Shown in pieces: positions 22,047-31,779 of a DNA stretch of 64,000 bases. The position numbers and the translations under genes are program-made. Numbering within the stretch: position 1 is the first letter of the stretch; every line of letters starts with the position of its first letter. The DNA lies in NCBI RefSeq assembly GCF_000143415.4, contig NW_003314328.1, positions 833,889 through 897,888 of the forward strand, in the 5' to 3' direction. The notes beneath the pieces are model-generated. The model saw nothing but the letters and a program-made list of their open reading frames with translations, was not told the DNA's origin and did not search any database. This DNA comes from Selaginella moellendorffii. Taxonomy: Eukaryota > Streptophyta > Lycopodiopsida > Selaginellales > Selaginellaceae.

Positions 22047-25000
22047 AGTCTAGGCCCACTTGATTTTTTTTCTCTTTGACTGTTTGAATTTCTTATTATC
22101 TTCATTTATTTTGACTAACAAATTTTTTTCTCTTGCAGAAAAGGAAAATTGTAACACATAAAAAGGTTGTTGGAGCCAAGAAGACATGAGAAGTTCAATT
22201 CGGTACTGATGACGACATCACGATCAACATATCCATTGGCACAACAGAGACACATTTACTTAGAGATTCACCGCCTCCACCACCATCACCTCCGCCATCA
22301 CCACCTCCACCACTGCCATCGCCACCTCCACCACCTCCATCACCACCTCCACCACCGCCATCGCCACCGCCACCACCACCATTGCCACCACCACTGCCAC
22401 TATTGCCTCTGCCACCACCGCCACCGCCACCACCACCATTGCCACCTCCAACTTTACTCCTCACTAGCCCACCACCAACACAAATCCCTGAAATTAGGCA
22501 ATCTAGTGGTGTTCAGGATAGGGAACCTGAGGAACAGCCTGGAGCTGAAAGAGTTGCAGACCTTCCTGACAACATGGTGGACAAGCGCTTCCAAGAGACT
22601 GTTATGCAGACAAGGGAAAAAGCAGTTCACCAAACACTTGAGGCACTCAAGTGGCCAAGCCCTTGTGACTTGATCAAAGAAATCCCACTTTGCCATTTGC
22701 AGCAGACGAACCTTGTCCGCACAGCATCCAAGTATGTCAACCCGGATATATACAGCTTGTTCAAACAAAATGGCCTTGCAACAAACATCAGTATGTTTTT
22801 AGTCTCTTTTTGCAAGCCAGGAACAACGGAGATCATTACCGTCACACCCGAGATTGTGAATAGCTGGGATCCTATTTGGAGGAGGAAGTCCCTAGAATTT
22901 GATGACATGCTTATCAAACATCCTGAGACTCGACAGCTTATGGGGACAATGTTCCAAATTATTGACGGTAACCACCGATATGGAGCTTGGATGAACTATA
23001 TCGATGATCATTTTTGCGATGATCTCGTCTACCATATCAACGTTCCAGTCGGCCATGTCTATGCGAGGGGACCTTTGGATGTCAACAGACTTATCTTGGC
23101 CTGCCAAAAGATCAATGCGTAAGTTTTATAGTTTACCTCTAACTCCACTTTAACTTGTTTTGTTGTGTTTAAATGCAAGCTTGGGCAATTCGCTATTCAA
23201 AAACAAAACCTTGTCCATAACATCGAGCAACTTCGATTTTTGGCAGACTTGAGTGAGGATGACATCTGCCAACATTATGGTGATGATCTCGCAACACTTG
23301 TTCGACACTCACGCACTCGAAATGACAGTACAACTTGGTTCAACAACCCAATCAGTTTTATGCTCGTTGTGTGGTGTAAGGTATGTCTTTCCCTTTTATT
23401 TTATAAAAGCTTCTTTTAATTGTTTTGGTTTTTAGCCTTTGGTGAAGGTCAAGCAAGATGCTTACGAACTTGCATATTCAGAGAAGAGTCGGGAAGAGTT
23501 CTCAGCTGAGTTCATTCAAATTGAGCACAAAATTTGGCATGCAAAGTCCTCGAAATTGAAGAAACTAGTATGCATAGCAGACAATCATAGACCGAAGAAG
23601 TGGCTAGAGACTATAGCCGAAATTTCTTCTCATGAATGTAAGTTTCTTATCTCACTTCATTTTTCTCAATTATGCACATGTTACTTTTGTAGTGAACAAA
23701 ACTCCAGATGACATGATTTACAATATCGCAAAATCGAAGCTTCTATATAAGCAATAGATAGAGACTCTAGAGTTCCTCAATGTCTTCTTGATGAACAAAG
23801 AGAAAGGACTACCAGAACTATTTGAGAACATGATGAGAAGGGCTATCTACATCACACAAACTATAAGTGAAGGTGAGAAGTTCTTGGCACCACACATTGG
23901 TGACAATCCAAATGGCACATTCATGTCTTTCGACATCTACATCAACACGTCATTGGAAGGGATCGAAGAGGGGTGGCTACCAGAAAAGTCTACAAGCACA
24001 ACAATTTATGATTGCCAACATGGTCAACCTTATTTTATGCGACGTGCAGCTTACAGGTATAATATGATTTCTAAGACTGTTTTTTAATATATATTGTTTA
24101 CAGGTATCTTCGATATAGAGGCATGCCATTTGAGACACCAGTTTGCACTCGACTTGTTGCAAAGGGTGTAAGGGATGAAAGAATGTACCCAACAATGTTT
24201 ACGAGAGTTTCAAAGGCATGGAAGACAAAATGCCCTTGGGAGTTGGAGCTCCTAGGGAAGGAGACCTCTACACTAGATCACGAGGAAGTTGTCAATGCTA
24301 GCAACGATGGCAATGCAAGTGACGATGGAGACGAGGATGAGGAAGCTCCAGATCAAGTTCGTGTTCCACCACCAGACAACCAGGATTATGCTCCAGTTCA
24401 ACCATCAAACAACCAAGATCCAGATCAGGTTCTACTAGTAAATAACGATGATCAAGTGGTTCACAGAATATCACGTCGACCTCGAGGTAAGAAAAAGTGA
24501 ATTTTACAAACATAAGGTGGTAATACATGTTTTTTGCAGCAATGACTGTTGGTAGTAATTTCATTCCAGCTCGACAAGATGCTTGTGAAGAGGAGTTGGA
24601 GGAACTCTTATTGACAATACGCCATATGACGGTAGCATACTATTTATTGTTTTTTTCATTCACTTAGCTCTTTTATAGGTCCGTCCTGTGTCCTCAATAA
24701 CACAACGAGGCATTGTGGGTATCTTCATTGGCTCTTACAGTAGATTGTTGACATCTTTCATAGAAGACGACATCAACATGGATATACAACACCAGTTCAA
24801 CCGTTGGTGTCGAAAGATACAAAGGCCCTTGCTCCCAATTGCGGACTTCATTCTCTTCGACTTTCCAGATGGTCTTTCACATATCAATGGGAAAATTGAG
24901 GATTGGAACTTTCTCACACCTGACCACATACGCAATGCATTCCTATTGTCCGAAGCACTTATGCTCGAAGCTGGCCATGTCGTCTTCATCCTAGCGAATG

Positions 25001-25532
25001 ACCCCAACTGTATGTATGAGCTTATGACATGCGCAGCAGAAGTTCATTTCAAGTCATTCTCTTCTGGGTGCATCATGGATCCTATTGGCGTTGATATGAG
25101 GGGTGTCCAAGGGAAGCCTGAAAAGGTGAGTACATAGGAGCCATTTGCACTTGCGCTTTATAGAAAAATATTTTAAAATGTGTATTTTAATTTTTGTGAC
25201 TGTTGCATTCGCACTTCAGTAGTTTTTAGGTTGTTTTAAGCTTTAAGTATGCATTTTAAAACACTTTCATTCCCACCTGCATAAGTTTTTGTGGTAAAAA
25301 TTTAATGTAAAACACTAGTAACTTCGCACTTGACTTACTTTAAAATGTCTTCAAAATAGCATTCGAACATGTTTTAAAATATTTTAAAATTTCAAATTCA
25401 AATCAAATTCAAAATGCTAACCCTAAATTTCAATTTCAAATTTCAAATTTCAAATATTAAACTTTAACATAGCAATCACGCAGTTCTACGACACCGCAAA
25501 CATAAGAAGCCGGTTAGGTTCTCTCAGACCTC

Positions 25533-27000
25533 CTATGCATCCTCCGGCCCATGCAAGTTTTCCTGTGGTTCTCCCTCAGCCACAATAGGATCCCCGTAAT
25601 CTTCAAAAATCTCTACTTCTTTCAAGGCTTGAATGTGTTTCTCCCATGCTTTGATCTCAGCATTGATGTTTGTCTCACCAACATCAATCAAGAAGTTGTG
25701 CAAGATGCAACAACTTTTGATGATGTTCGGCAGGTACTTCGGCTTGATCCTTTGTTTTTGATCCAAGCATTTGAATTTCATTTTCAGGAGTCCAAATGCT
25801 TGTTTAATAACAATCCGGGCCAGATGGTGTTGCTGGTTGTACTCCGCCTTAGTCACCGTCAACCGGGAACCTGTTTCAAATGAATAATTGAAAAAAAAAA
25901 AAAAACAATCAGCTTACCCAAGTGAGGGATCATCAAGTGCTGCTGCAGCTGGTAGCCTTTGTCTCCCACCAGGTATGGCTCAATCCACTCGTCAAAAGCA
26001 AACTCTCGAGGAACTGTGAGTAATTCCCTCGCTTGGATCTTGTGGCATAGCCTGGAGTTCCGAAAAACCCTCATGTCATGAACACTCCCTGGAAAAAAAA
26101 AAAAAACAATTAGATGTATAGAAGAAAAAAAAAGAAGTAATTACCTGGCCAGCCTGCATAGATACTCAAGAACCTTTTCTGAGCGTCACAAACCCCCTGC
26201 AAGATCACCGAGTACCGTTGCTTTCAATCAAAGTAGCCCTCACCATCCGGACCAACTGGTCGAATAATCTCAAAATGTGTACAGTCGATCGCCCCAGCCA
26301 CATTAGGGAGACGAGTCTTGGTGATTTGCTGAAAATCTGCTGCCATAGCTCTAACCTCCGCTGCTGTCTCTGGGAATCGAATCTTGTACCTGAGGCACTT
26401 GACGATTGCAGCAGTTGTCTACACCACAATGTCATGTGCAATGGCTTCCCCGATCCCAAACTTGTCAGACAGGTCGGAGTAGTCGGTGTTCTTGAACAAC
26501 TTGTACAAGGTGACCCCCAAACGAACATCCACTGGCACTACTCTCCTAAACTTTGTATCTTGCTTGTAAATTTCAGCCTCCAGAATGCCACAAAGCTTGA
26601 AGAACATCTTCTTCTCCATCCTTAGCTTCCGCTTCCATCGACCAAGGTCATACAACTCCATGAAGAACTTGCTCCATGTTGTCATACACCGCGGCTTCAC
26701 CCACCAGAGACCGGCGTCAAGTCGCTTGGACAAGACTGCTCGACAAAGCTTGTCTTCGTCCTCCTCCTCGTCCGGAAGAGTTTGTGCCACTGGGGTCTTG
26801 TCATCGATAATGGATTGAAAAGCCTCCACAGCGAGAAACAAAACTTGCAAAATAAGCAAGATTACCTTGTTCCTCAATAAGGCATCGATGACTGCTGCTT
26901 GATTGTTGAAAGAACCACGTTCCTCCTGAGCATCTCTTTGGTTTTCCCTGGAACCATCTTCTGTTTCCTCGGGTTGAACTATTGCAAGATCCTGAAAAAA
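25533..27000 (-). pseudogene. PIF/Harbinger (DDE_Tnp_4) transposase
   Basis: Reading leftwards, the N-terminal part (about 27,000-26,420) includes the helical segment 'WSKFFMELYDLGRWKRKLRM' and 'LGVTLYKLFKNTDYSDLSDKFGI'. Then comes 'PNVAGAIDCTHFEI' (about 26,300), which holds the first catalytic Asp of DDE_4 enzymes. 'YLVGDKGYQLQQHLMIPH' (about 25,960) holds the second, and 'KQAFGLLKMKFKCL' (about 25,790), a variant of ERAFGxLKxRF, would carry the Glu but reads Lys-Gln here. 'CCILHNFLI' follows. The end is the stop at 25,533. Internal stops and poly-A-like intron traces (about 25,890 and 26,095) show decay. It would excise and insert the surrounding element together with the Myb-like partner. 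Confidence 0.75.
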
Positions 27001-27252
27001 AAAAATGGTTAGAAAAATCTAAAATATCATAGCCTAAACATAGTTTAGTTTAATATTAATAATTAACGTCCCCCTAAAATCCCGAAAACAAGACGGCTAA
27101 CTCCTGGATGCAGCCCCGTTCAAGAAGTTGGAGATGGAGCTTGCAAAGTTGGAGATGGCTCCAACTAAAACTGTTGCAACTGCAGCCTTTTCCTTCTCAG
27201 CCAGGCTATTCTCCTTCATGCAAACAATGCTCTCCTTTTGCCACGCTAGATT

Positions 27253-28584
27253 CTACTCATTTCGAGCAGCAGTGAGAGCATTCCCCTCAGCAAGTAAAGT
27301 TGTCATGTTTTTCTCGGCCTTCTTCGGGTTCTTCCGCTTCCCTAAACTCCCTGGCACCTGTGTAGCATCTCCAGGAGGATCAACACCATCCGCGGGATCC
27401 TCCTCGTAAGCTTCCTCTTCCGGAGCATCTGAATCAGCAAGAAATGTTGGAGATGTTGATGCTTGCTTCGCTAGGAATTCATCCATGATGTTGAAGTACT
27501 CGACTGGGAACACCTTCAAGTTCAGCTTCACCGGCATAAGTCGCTTCGCATCCTCGTGGCTCAAGCTAAAGTAGTCGGGGTTTCCAGTTTTCCTCTGGAA
27601 ATCGCAAACACACTTGTAGTCGTTGCAAAGGTTGTTCTAGCGAGTCCGGCAAGCCTTCCAGTCCCGCTGCATGCCAGCAACCTGCATCTTCTTCGCAATC
27701 CTCTTCCAACGATCGGTTGCTGTCAACATCATCTCCTCGCTGCCCCGCATTGCCCCGATCTTTCCAAGGTGATCTTCCCATTTGAAATCAATGAGGGAAG
27801 CCGTCTCATCATCTCCCCAATTTTTCCCACATTTCTTCCTCATTTTCTTCGCGACATGAACACCTGCCTCCCCTTCCTCATTGTCATCGCCCTCCTCTTC
27901 ATCACCCCGATCATCTTCTTCCACCTCCTGTTCAACGGCAACATCGTCCTACTCCTCCAAGTTATGAAACTAGAACTGCATGTACTGTTGTCCTGGTGAC
28001 TACTCCTGCTCCAGGTCACTTACTTCGCCACCCTAAACCCGAAACCACTCTCCTAGAATCTGAGCTAAACTCGGTTTGAAGCTTACCTTGTTAGTTGTCG
28101 TAGAAGAGAATTCAGAGAACAATCGAGTTCTAGAAGCCATTGGGGGAGAGGCTCCAACTCCCTGTGCTACAGCTCCCCGTGCTCCAGCTCCCTGTGCTAC
28201 AGCTCCCCGCGCTCCAGCTCCAAGTCCGCCCTGATTGAGGCCAAGATTCGAGAGATCGGCATCTCCATGGCCTCGGCCTCGAGGCGGCCTGCCTCCTCGA
28301 GCAACAGCTGGGCCTGGTGCTCGTCCTCCAGCCCCGGATGCTCCTCCACCATGGTTGCTCGTCACTCCACAAGCAGCACCTCCTCGCTGGATGCCACTGC
28401 CCCGAACCTGCACCATCTCCTCGTCAAACCCTACAGCTCCTCCTTCCCCAAAATCGTCTGCTCCTCCTTCCCCAAAATCAGCTACTCCTCCTTCCTCCAC
28501 CAAATCCCCAACAGGATCTAACCCTAGGGCGATGACTGCTGTCAGCTCCCCCGCCATAAAATGCTTGAGCTCACGGCAGCTCAC
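27253..28584 (-). pseudogene. Harbinger-associated Myb/trihelix-like DNA-binding protein
   Basis: The first exon (28,584 to about 28,087) encodes a Gly/Ala/Arg-rich N terminus with RGG-like pieces. After an intron with donor AACAAG|GTAAGC, an acidic segment (EEDDRGDEEEGDDNEEGEAG) precedes the trihelix-like region (about 27,850-27,620) with 'NWGDDETASLIDFKWEDHL' and 'DRWKRIAKKMQVAG...DWKACRTRW'. The codon for the final Trp is TAG at 27,637-27,639, a TGG-to-TAG change that interrupts the frame. The frame continues through 'CDFQRKTGNPDYFSLSHEDAKR' (a standard block following this domain in PIF-associated proteins, broken here for brevity) to the stop at 27,253. In this transposon class the protein helps the transposase bind element ends. 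Confidence 0.65.
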
Positions 28585-29276
28585 AGCAAAAAACTGAAGC
28601 GCCCTAATCAGGGCGCTGGAATCTTTGGGGAATCTCGGAGATTCCTTTTAAAAATATTTTAAGTTTAAAAGAAGCCCCCCCCCAATCTTTTAAAATCGGT
28701 CTGAATGTTTTAAAAAGTGAAAACATTGTGTTAAAGTTAGCACTATGTGCGAATCAAAATGTTTTAAGAAAATATCCTAAATTTTAATGTAAAGTAATTT
28801 ACTTTATTTTAAAACATAGTGCGAATGTATTCATCACTTAAATTTAACACATTTCAAGAATAAAGAGCAGGTGCGAATGGCTCCTATGTATTTTATATTT
28901 TTATCTAATTTCTAAACATTTTTATTTTCTAGGTTATGATGTGGACCTATCATGCCTTCTGCAAAAACATACATGATGGGTTTCGTGATAGCAAACGTGC
29001 AGCACGTGTTTTGCCTGGGTACAACAGTTCCACTAACATCATACCCAACCTTGTGGATGAGCAGATCCACAACATGTTTCCAAGGTACCAATTTTGAACT
29101 CCATCGGCAATGCAAGTTTTGCTTGAGCTCTATTACCCACCAGATGGTGTTGTGATTGATTGTAGAGCAGGTAGTGGTTCTATGGTGGAAGTAGCACATG
29201 ACTCTGGTAGGTCGGTGTTTGCTATTGAAGAACATCATTTCTTCAAACGCCGGCTTAGAGGATTTTGTGAGTTGCT

Positions 29277-29470
29277 TGTAAGCAACCAAAGGGAACGACT
29301 CGAGAGACGATCCATGGGGTTCAAATATAGAGGGAAAGGGCCCATGAACAAGAGTGCACCCCCTTTTCCAATCGGTTAAGGGTCTTGGGATATTTGGGGT
29401 TAAGCGTCCTTGGGTTTGAATAGTACTGGGCTGGGTGACCTCCCGGGAAGTCCAAATTCAGGAGCTTACA
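29277..29470 (+). mobile_element. 194-bp solo LTR carrying 5S rRNA sequence (Cassandra-like)
   Basis: It begins TGTAAGCAACC and ends GGAGCTTACA, so the ends are TG...CA with a 6-bp inverted pair TGTAAG/CTTACA. It is flanked by a perfect 5-bp duplication TTGCT (29,272-29,276 and 29,471-29,475), the hallmark of LTR retrotransposon integration followed by LTR recombination. From about 29,354 to 29,453 it resembles plant 5S rRNA, best in the 3' half (GTTAAGCGTCCTTGGG, TAGTACTGGGCTGGG, TGACCTCCCGGGAAGTCC). 5S in LTRs is the defining trait of Cassandra TRIMs. It interrupts the last long exon of the ParB-methyltransferase gene; removing it and one TTGCT restores the reading frame. Confidence 0.85.
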
Positions 29471-30030
29471 TTGCTTCGAACCTCAAGGAGGTAAATTATG
29501 TTTATTAAAATTTCAATATATGTTTAATTCTAATTTATAGATCATAGTCACCTGGAGTTTCTAGAATTGGAGGCTTTGGAAATCTCCCTGACTATGCAGA
29601 AGCCATAGCTCAACATATGCAAGGTGAATCTTCCCCACAATACCAATATAGGAGGAAGTATAAAAGAAATCATTATGTTGATGATGAGGCAGAAGAAAGT
29701 TAATTGCATCCTTACATAAAATAGAAAGCTTGTTATATGTTAGATGTCAGTGAAAGTGTTAGATGTTAGTCAAAGTGTCAGATGTTAGTAAAATTGTCAG
29801 ATGTTAGTGTCAATGTCAGATATCATAATTGCAAATTATCATTCTCACATGTCACCATCACTTTGTAGCGCTTGTGTGTTGCCATCTCCTCCTTCAACAT
29901 TTTGTAAACAATTATATGTGATATGATAGCACCTTCTAGAACAAGGTATGTTACCTACAACTAATATCATTTTATTATATTTTTATTTTAATAGTGACAA
30001 TACTATAGTATAGTAAAGTAATTCTAGATT

Positions 30031-30612
30031 TTACATTCCATTGTAGGGTGGCCTAAAAACCCCATATTTTGCACTAGCCGATGTAGTGTTTCCCAAGGGG
30101 ATGTTATTCCTCACCATGAAGTGATAGTGGGTATGTGTCCGTAATTTATTCTTGAATCTATTGTACATCCACATGTGCACATTTTCCAGACCTGCCGTTG
30201 GGCAATTCCTACAGTGCTCAAGAAAAGTTTGTAAACCCATAGAGCCATTTGTCTTGTCCAAGAAAAAGTAGCATATTGGACACCGAATGTAATAGCGTTC
30301 TGTGCTTTCAAATAATCTTGCCATGTCAGGAGCAAGATCTTGCAAAAACATGTGGCATTGCTCTTGAAGCGCTGGAAGCAACCCCTCTCTAGCAGTAAGA
30401 TTCGGAATTTCACATATAGAGAGCTCTAGTTCAACTTCACTAGAGCCCTCAGCAGAAAAAAGATTATTATGTGGAGGTGAAAGTGGAATGTTAGTAGAAC
30501 TTGGGGATGGAGGTGGAGATTGATATGAAATGCTGAGGGGCCAAATACGAGTAGCAATGGCTCTCCTTTGAGCCATTTCAATACAAACTTCTAAAGAGCT
30601 CAAGGAAAACAA
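30031..30612 (-). CDS. Hypothetical 193-residue protein of element M with CPIC...HCRNC motif
   Basis: The function is unknown. The frame is open for 193 codons (it may start internally at MAQRRAIATR). It has a Pro/Ser-rich N-terminal part (SYQSPPPSPSS...) and an acidic patch. A central block RYYIRCPICYFFLDKTNG...FLEHCRNC follows, a possible C2HC-type zinc site, and the C-terminal region is basic and aromatic. It lies convergent to the ParB-methyltransferase gene and upstream (same strand) of nothing but the YYTPG gene. Its gene-like composition and position inside element M favour a real transposon gene. I know of no named family. Confidence 0.4.
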   Translation of the reverse strand: MFSLSSLEVCIEMAQRRAIATRIWPLSISYQSPPPSPSSTNIPLSPPHNNLFSAEGSSEVELELSICEIPNLTAREGLLPALQEQCHMFLQDLAPDMARLFESTERYYIRCPICYFFLDKTNGSMGLQTFLEHCRNCPTAGLENVHMWMYNRFKNKLRTHTHYHFMVRNNIPLGNTTSASAKYGVFRPPYNGM

Positions 30613-31189
30613 AAAACCTACGATGACTACAACTTTTCTAAACAGTTTATATACTAAGTTTTAGTCTTGGGAATGAGGTTTATTTATTATGACACTGACA
30701 ATATTCAGATTCTTTAAATATCAATCTTGGAAATAGGGCTTTATAATCATAGCTTTCTTGTAAACATAAGAGCTTCTAGAATTTTAGATTATCGTGCATA
30801 CACATGCTCTATCATTATCATGAATCTTACTTTGCTACACATATATTCTTTTCTACACATGCCAAATGTCTAGGGAAATAAACTACAAGGAAATATAGAC
30901 CATATTATAGTGGCAGAGCACGTTGGCACACTACCATTCTCTCATATGAGATTGCCTTTCAGTCTTGGAAATGTAGAAAAAGTTGATTCTTTGATGTGAT
31001 ATTACTTTTGAGTCTTTCGAAAGATTTCAATTTCTTTTATTATTATTTACAAACAATTCCTGAAAACTTTTAATGAGGATTCATTGAAAAATATACCTTG
31101 GTCTTATCATATGAGAGGATTGCGATATAGGTAGGCAACAAAGTTTTTAATATGAATTAATATGTAAATTACAAATGTTATGGAAAGTT

Positions 31190-31438
31190 TTATAGAGTAG
31201 ATTTCTTGATGCTTTTCGCCATGCTGTTCATTTCTTCATTTCTCTTGCTCTGGACTGTTGTTTCAGAAGTAACAGAAGCATTTTTATCAATCGTGATAGT
31301 GGTCTCCACATTCCCAGATGAGTAATAAGGACCAGGAGTGTAATATAGAGATTGCGGTAATGAAACAAAATTAGCATTCTCACATTCCTTTACACTACAA
31401 CTCTTACTTATAGATTTTGTATTTTCCTTGCTTCCCAT
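31190..31438 (-). CDS. Small 82-residue YYTPG-motif protein of element M
   Basis: From ATG at 31,438-31,436 (MGSKEN...) to the stop at 31,190. Like its homologue at 12,063-12,320 it has a charged N-terminal part, then SLPQSLYYTPG, then a Thr-rich part with VTSETTVQSK and a Lys-rich tail. The ATG is preceded by the same arrangement, a TTTTTTAG|GGT 3' splice-like site a few bases upstream. The two proteins are clearly related although nucleotide similarity is low, which implies selection on the protein. It lies just inside the putative right end of element M. Function unknown. Confidence 0.55.
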   Translation of the reverse strand: MGSKENTKSISKSCSVKECENANFVSLPQSLYYTPGPYYSSGNVETTITIDKNASVTSETTVQSKRNEEMNSMAKSIKKSTL

Positions 31439-31779
31439 CTTCTCAAGAACCCTAAAAAATCTTTTGAATGAAGGAATAGTATCTACAACTGTAAAAGTAT
31501 TCAAAATATTAAGTAGTCAAATCAAATATGACAGTTGTAACAGTTGTCATAATAAAATAATATAGTTTTATAAAAGATAGGTTCTCATGAACTTTGTCTT
31601 TTTTAAACATTTCAATCTTATAGAAACTTTTAACTCAGATATTTACGTTTTTTAATATTTTAAAGTTTGCTAGAACTTTCATTTGTTCAATTTAGATTTC
31701 CTTTGTAATACTTCTTATTAACTATATTGACTTGAGTTGACTTGTGTTGAATTGAGCTCAACTCAACTTTGGACCATCC

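Larger units (their letters stand above)
25131..28890 (-). mobile_element. PIF/Harbinger DNA transposon inserted in an intron
   Basis: A perfect 15-bp inverted pair, TACATAGGAGCCATT at 25,131-25,145 and its complement at 28,876-28,890, bounds the element. Similarity continues another 15 bp inward. Because the outer bases are themselves symmetric, the 3-bp TSD cannot be separated from the repeat. Inside, both genes of an autonomous Harbinger are present on the minus strand: a Myb/trihelix-like DNA-binding protein (27.25-28.58 kb) and a DDE_4 transposase (25.53-27.0 kb). Near both ends are AT-rich TTTTAAAA-type subterminal repeats (25,140-25,490 and 28,640-28,880). It sits directly behind the 5' splice site of a ParB-methyltransferase intron. 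Confidence 0.85.
21327..29702 (+). pseudogene. ParB-like / DNA methyltransferase-like gene of element M, interrupted
   Basis: This is a multi-exon gene. Exon 1 (about 21,345-21,617) has five copies of a 24-bp unit encoding an 8-residue repeat (xxEIERLS). After an intron, the coding frame (22,137-23,121) has a long Pro-rich run and then the ParB/sulfiredoxin-fold core with 'FQIIDGNHRYGAW' (about 22,960). Further exons lie at about 23,176-23,380, 23,436-23,637, 23,690-24,058, 24,105-24,488, 24,540-24,630 and 24,680-25,125. The last contains 'ADFILFDFPDG', a candidate motif IV, and 'LEAGHVVFILAND'. The frame resumes at 28,934 and at about 29,140-29,230 gives 'VVIDCRAGSGSM...GRSVFAIE', a clear SAM-binding motif I. 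Motif IV before motif I matches permuted amino-methyltransferases. The last exon ends at 29,702. Breaks: TGA 22,187, TAG 23,755, TGA 29,095, and a 194-bp LTR in the exon at 29,277. The Harbinger element lies in an intron. Target base unknown. Confidence 0.65.
16164..31770. mobile_element. Element M: candidate 15.6-kb composite MULE-like transposon
   Basis: Limits are tentative. GGACCATAC at 16,155-16,163 and GGACCATCC at 31,771-31,779 match at 8 of 9 positions, like a MULE-type 9-bp target duplication. Just inside both ends lie short inverted sequences sharing AGTTGAGCTCA. Inside are a decayed MULE/SWIM transposase (17.2-20.4 kb, minus), a ParB-methyltransferase gene (21.3-29.7 kb, plus), an unknown zinc-finger-like protein (30.0-30.6 kb, minus) and a YYTPG small-protein gene (31.2-31.4 kb, minus). 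A PIF/Harbinger element and a 5S-containing LTR were inserted later. Gene content supports one unit, but the ends are weak. Confidence 0.4.

Noticed and set aside
22167-22673. His-rich and Gly-rich open frames
   Set aside because: They are the other frames of the CCACCACC-rich DNA that encodes the Pro-rich segment of the ParB-methyltransferase gene.
29354-29453. Functional 5S rRNA gene
   Set aside because: Only the 3' half is close to plant 5S, and it lies within a TG...CA LTR with a 5-bp target duplication.
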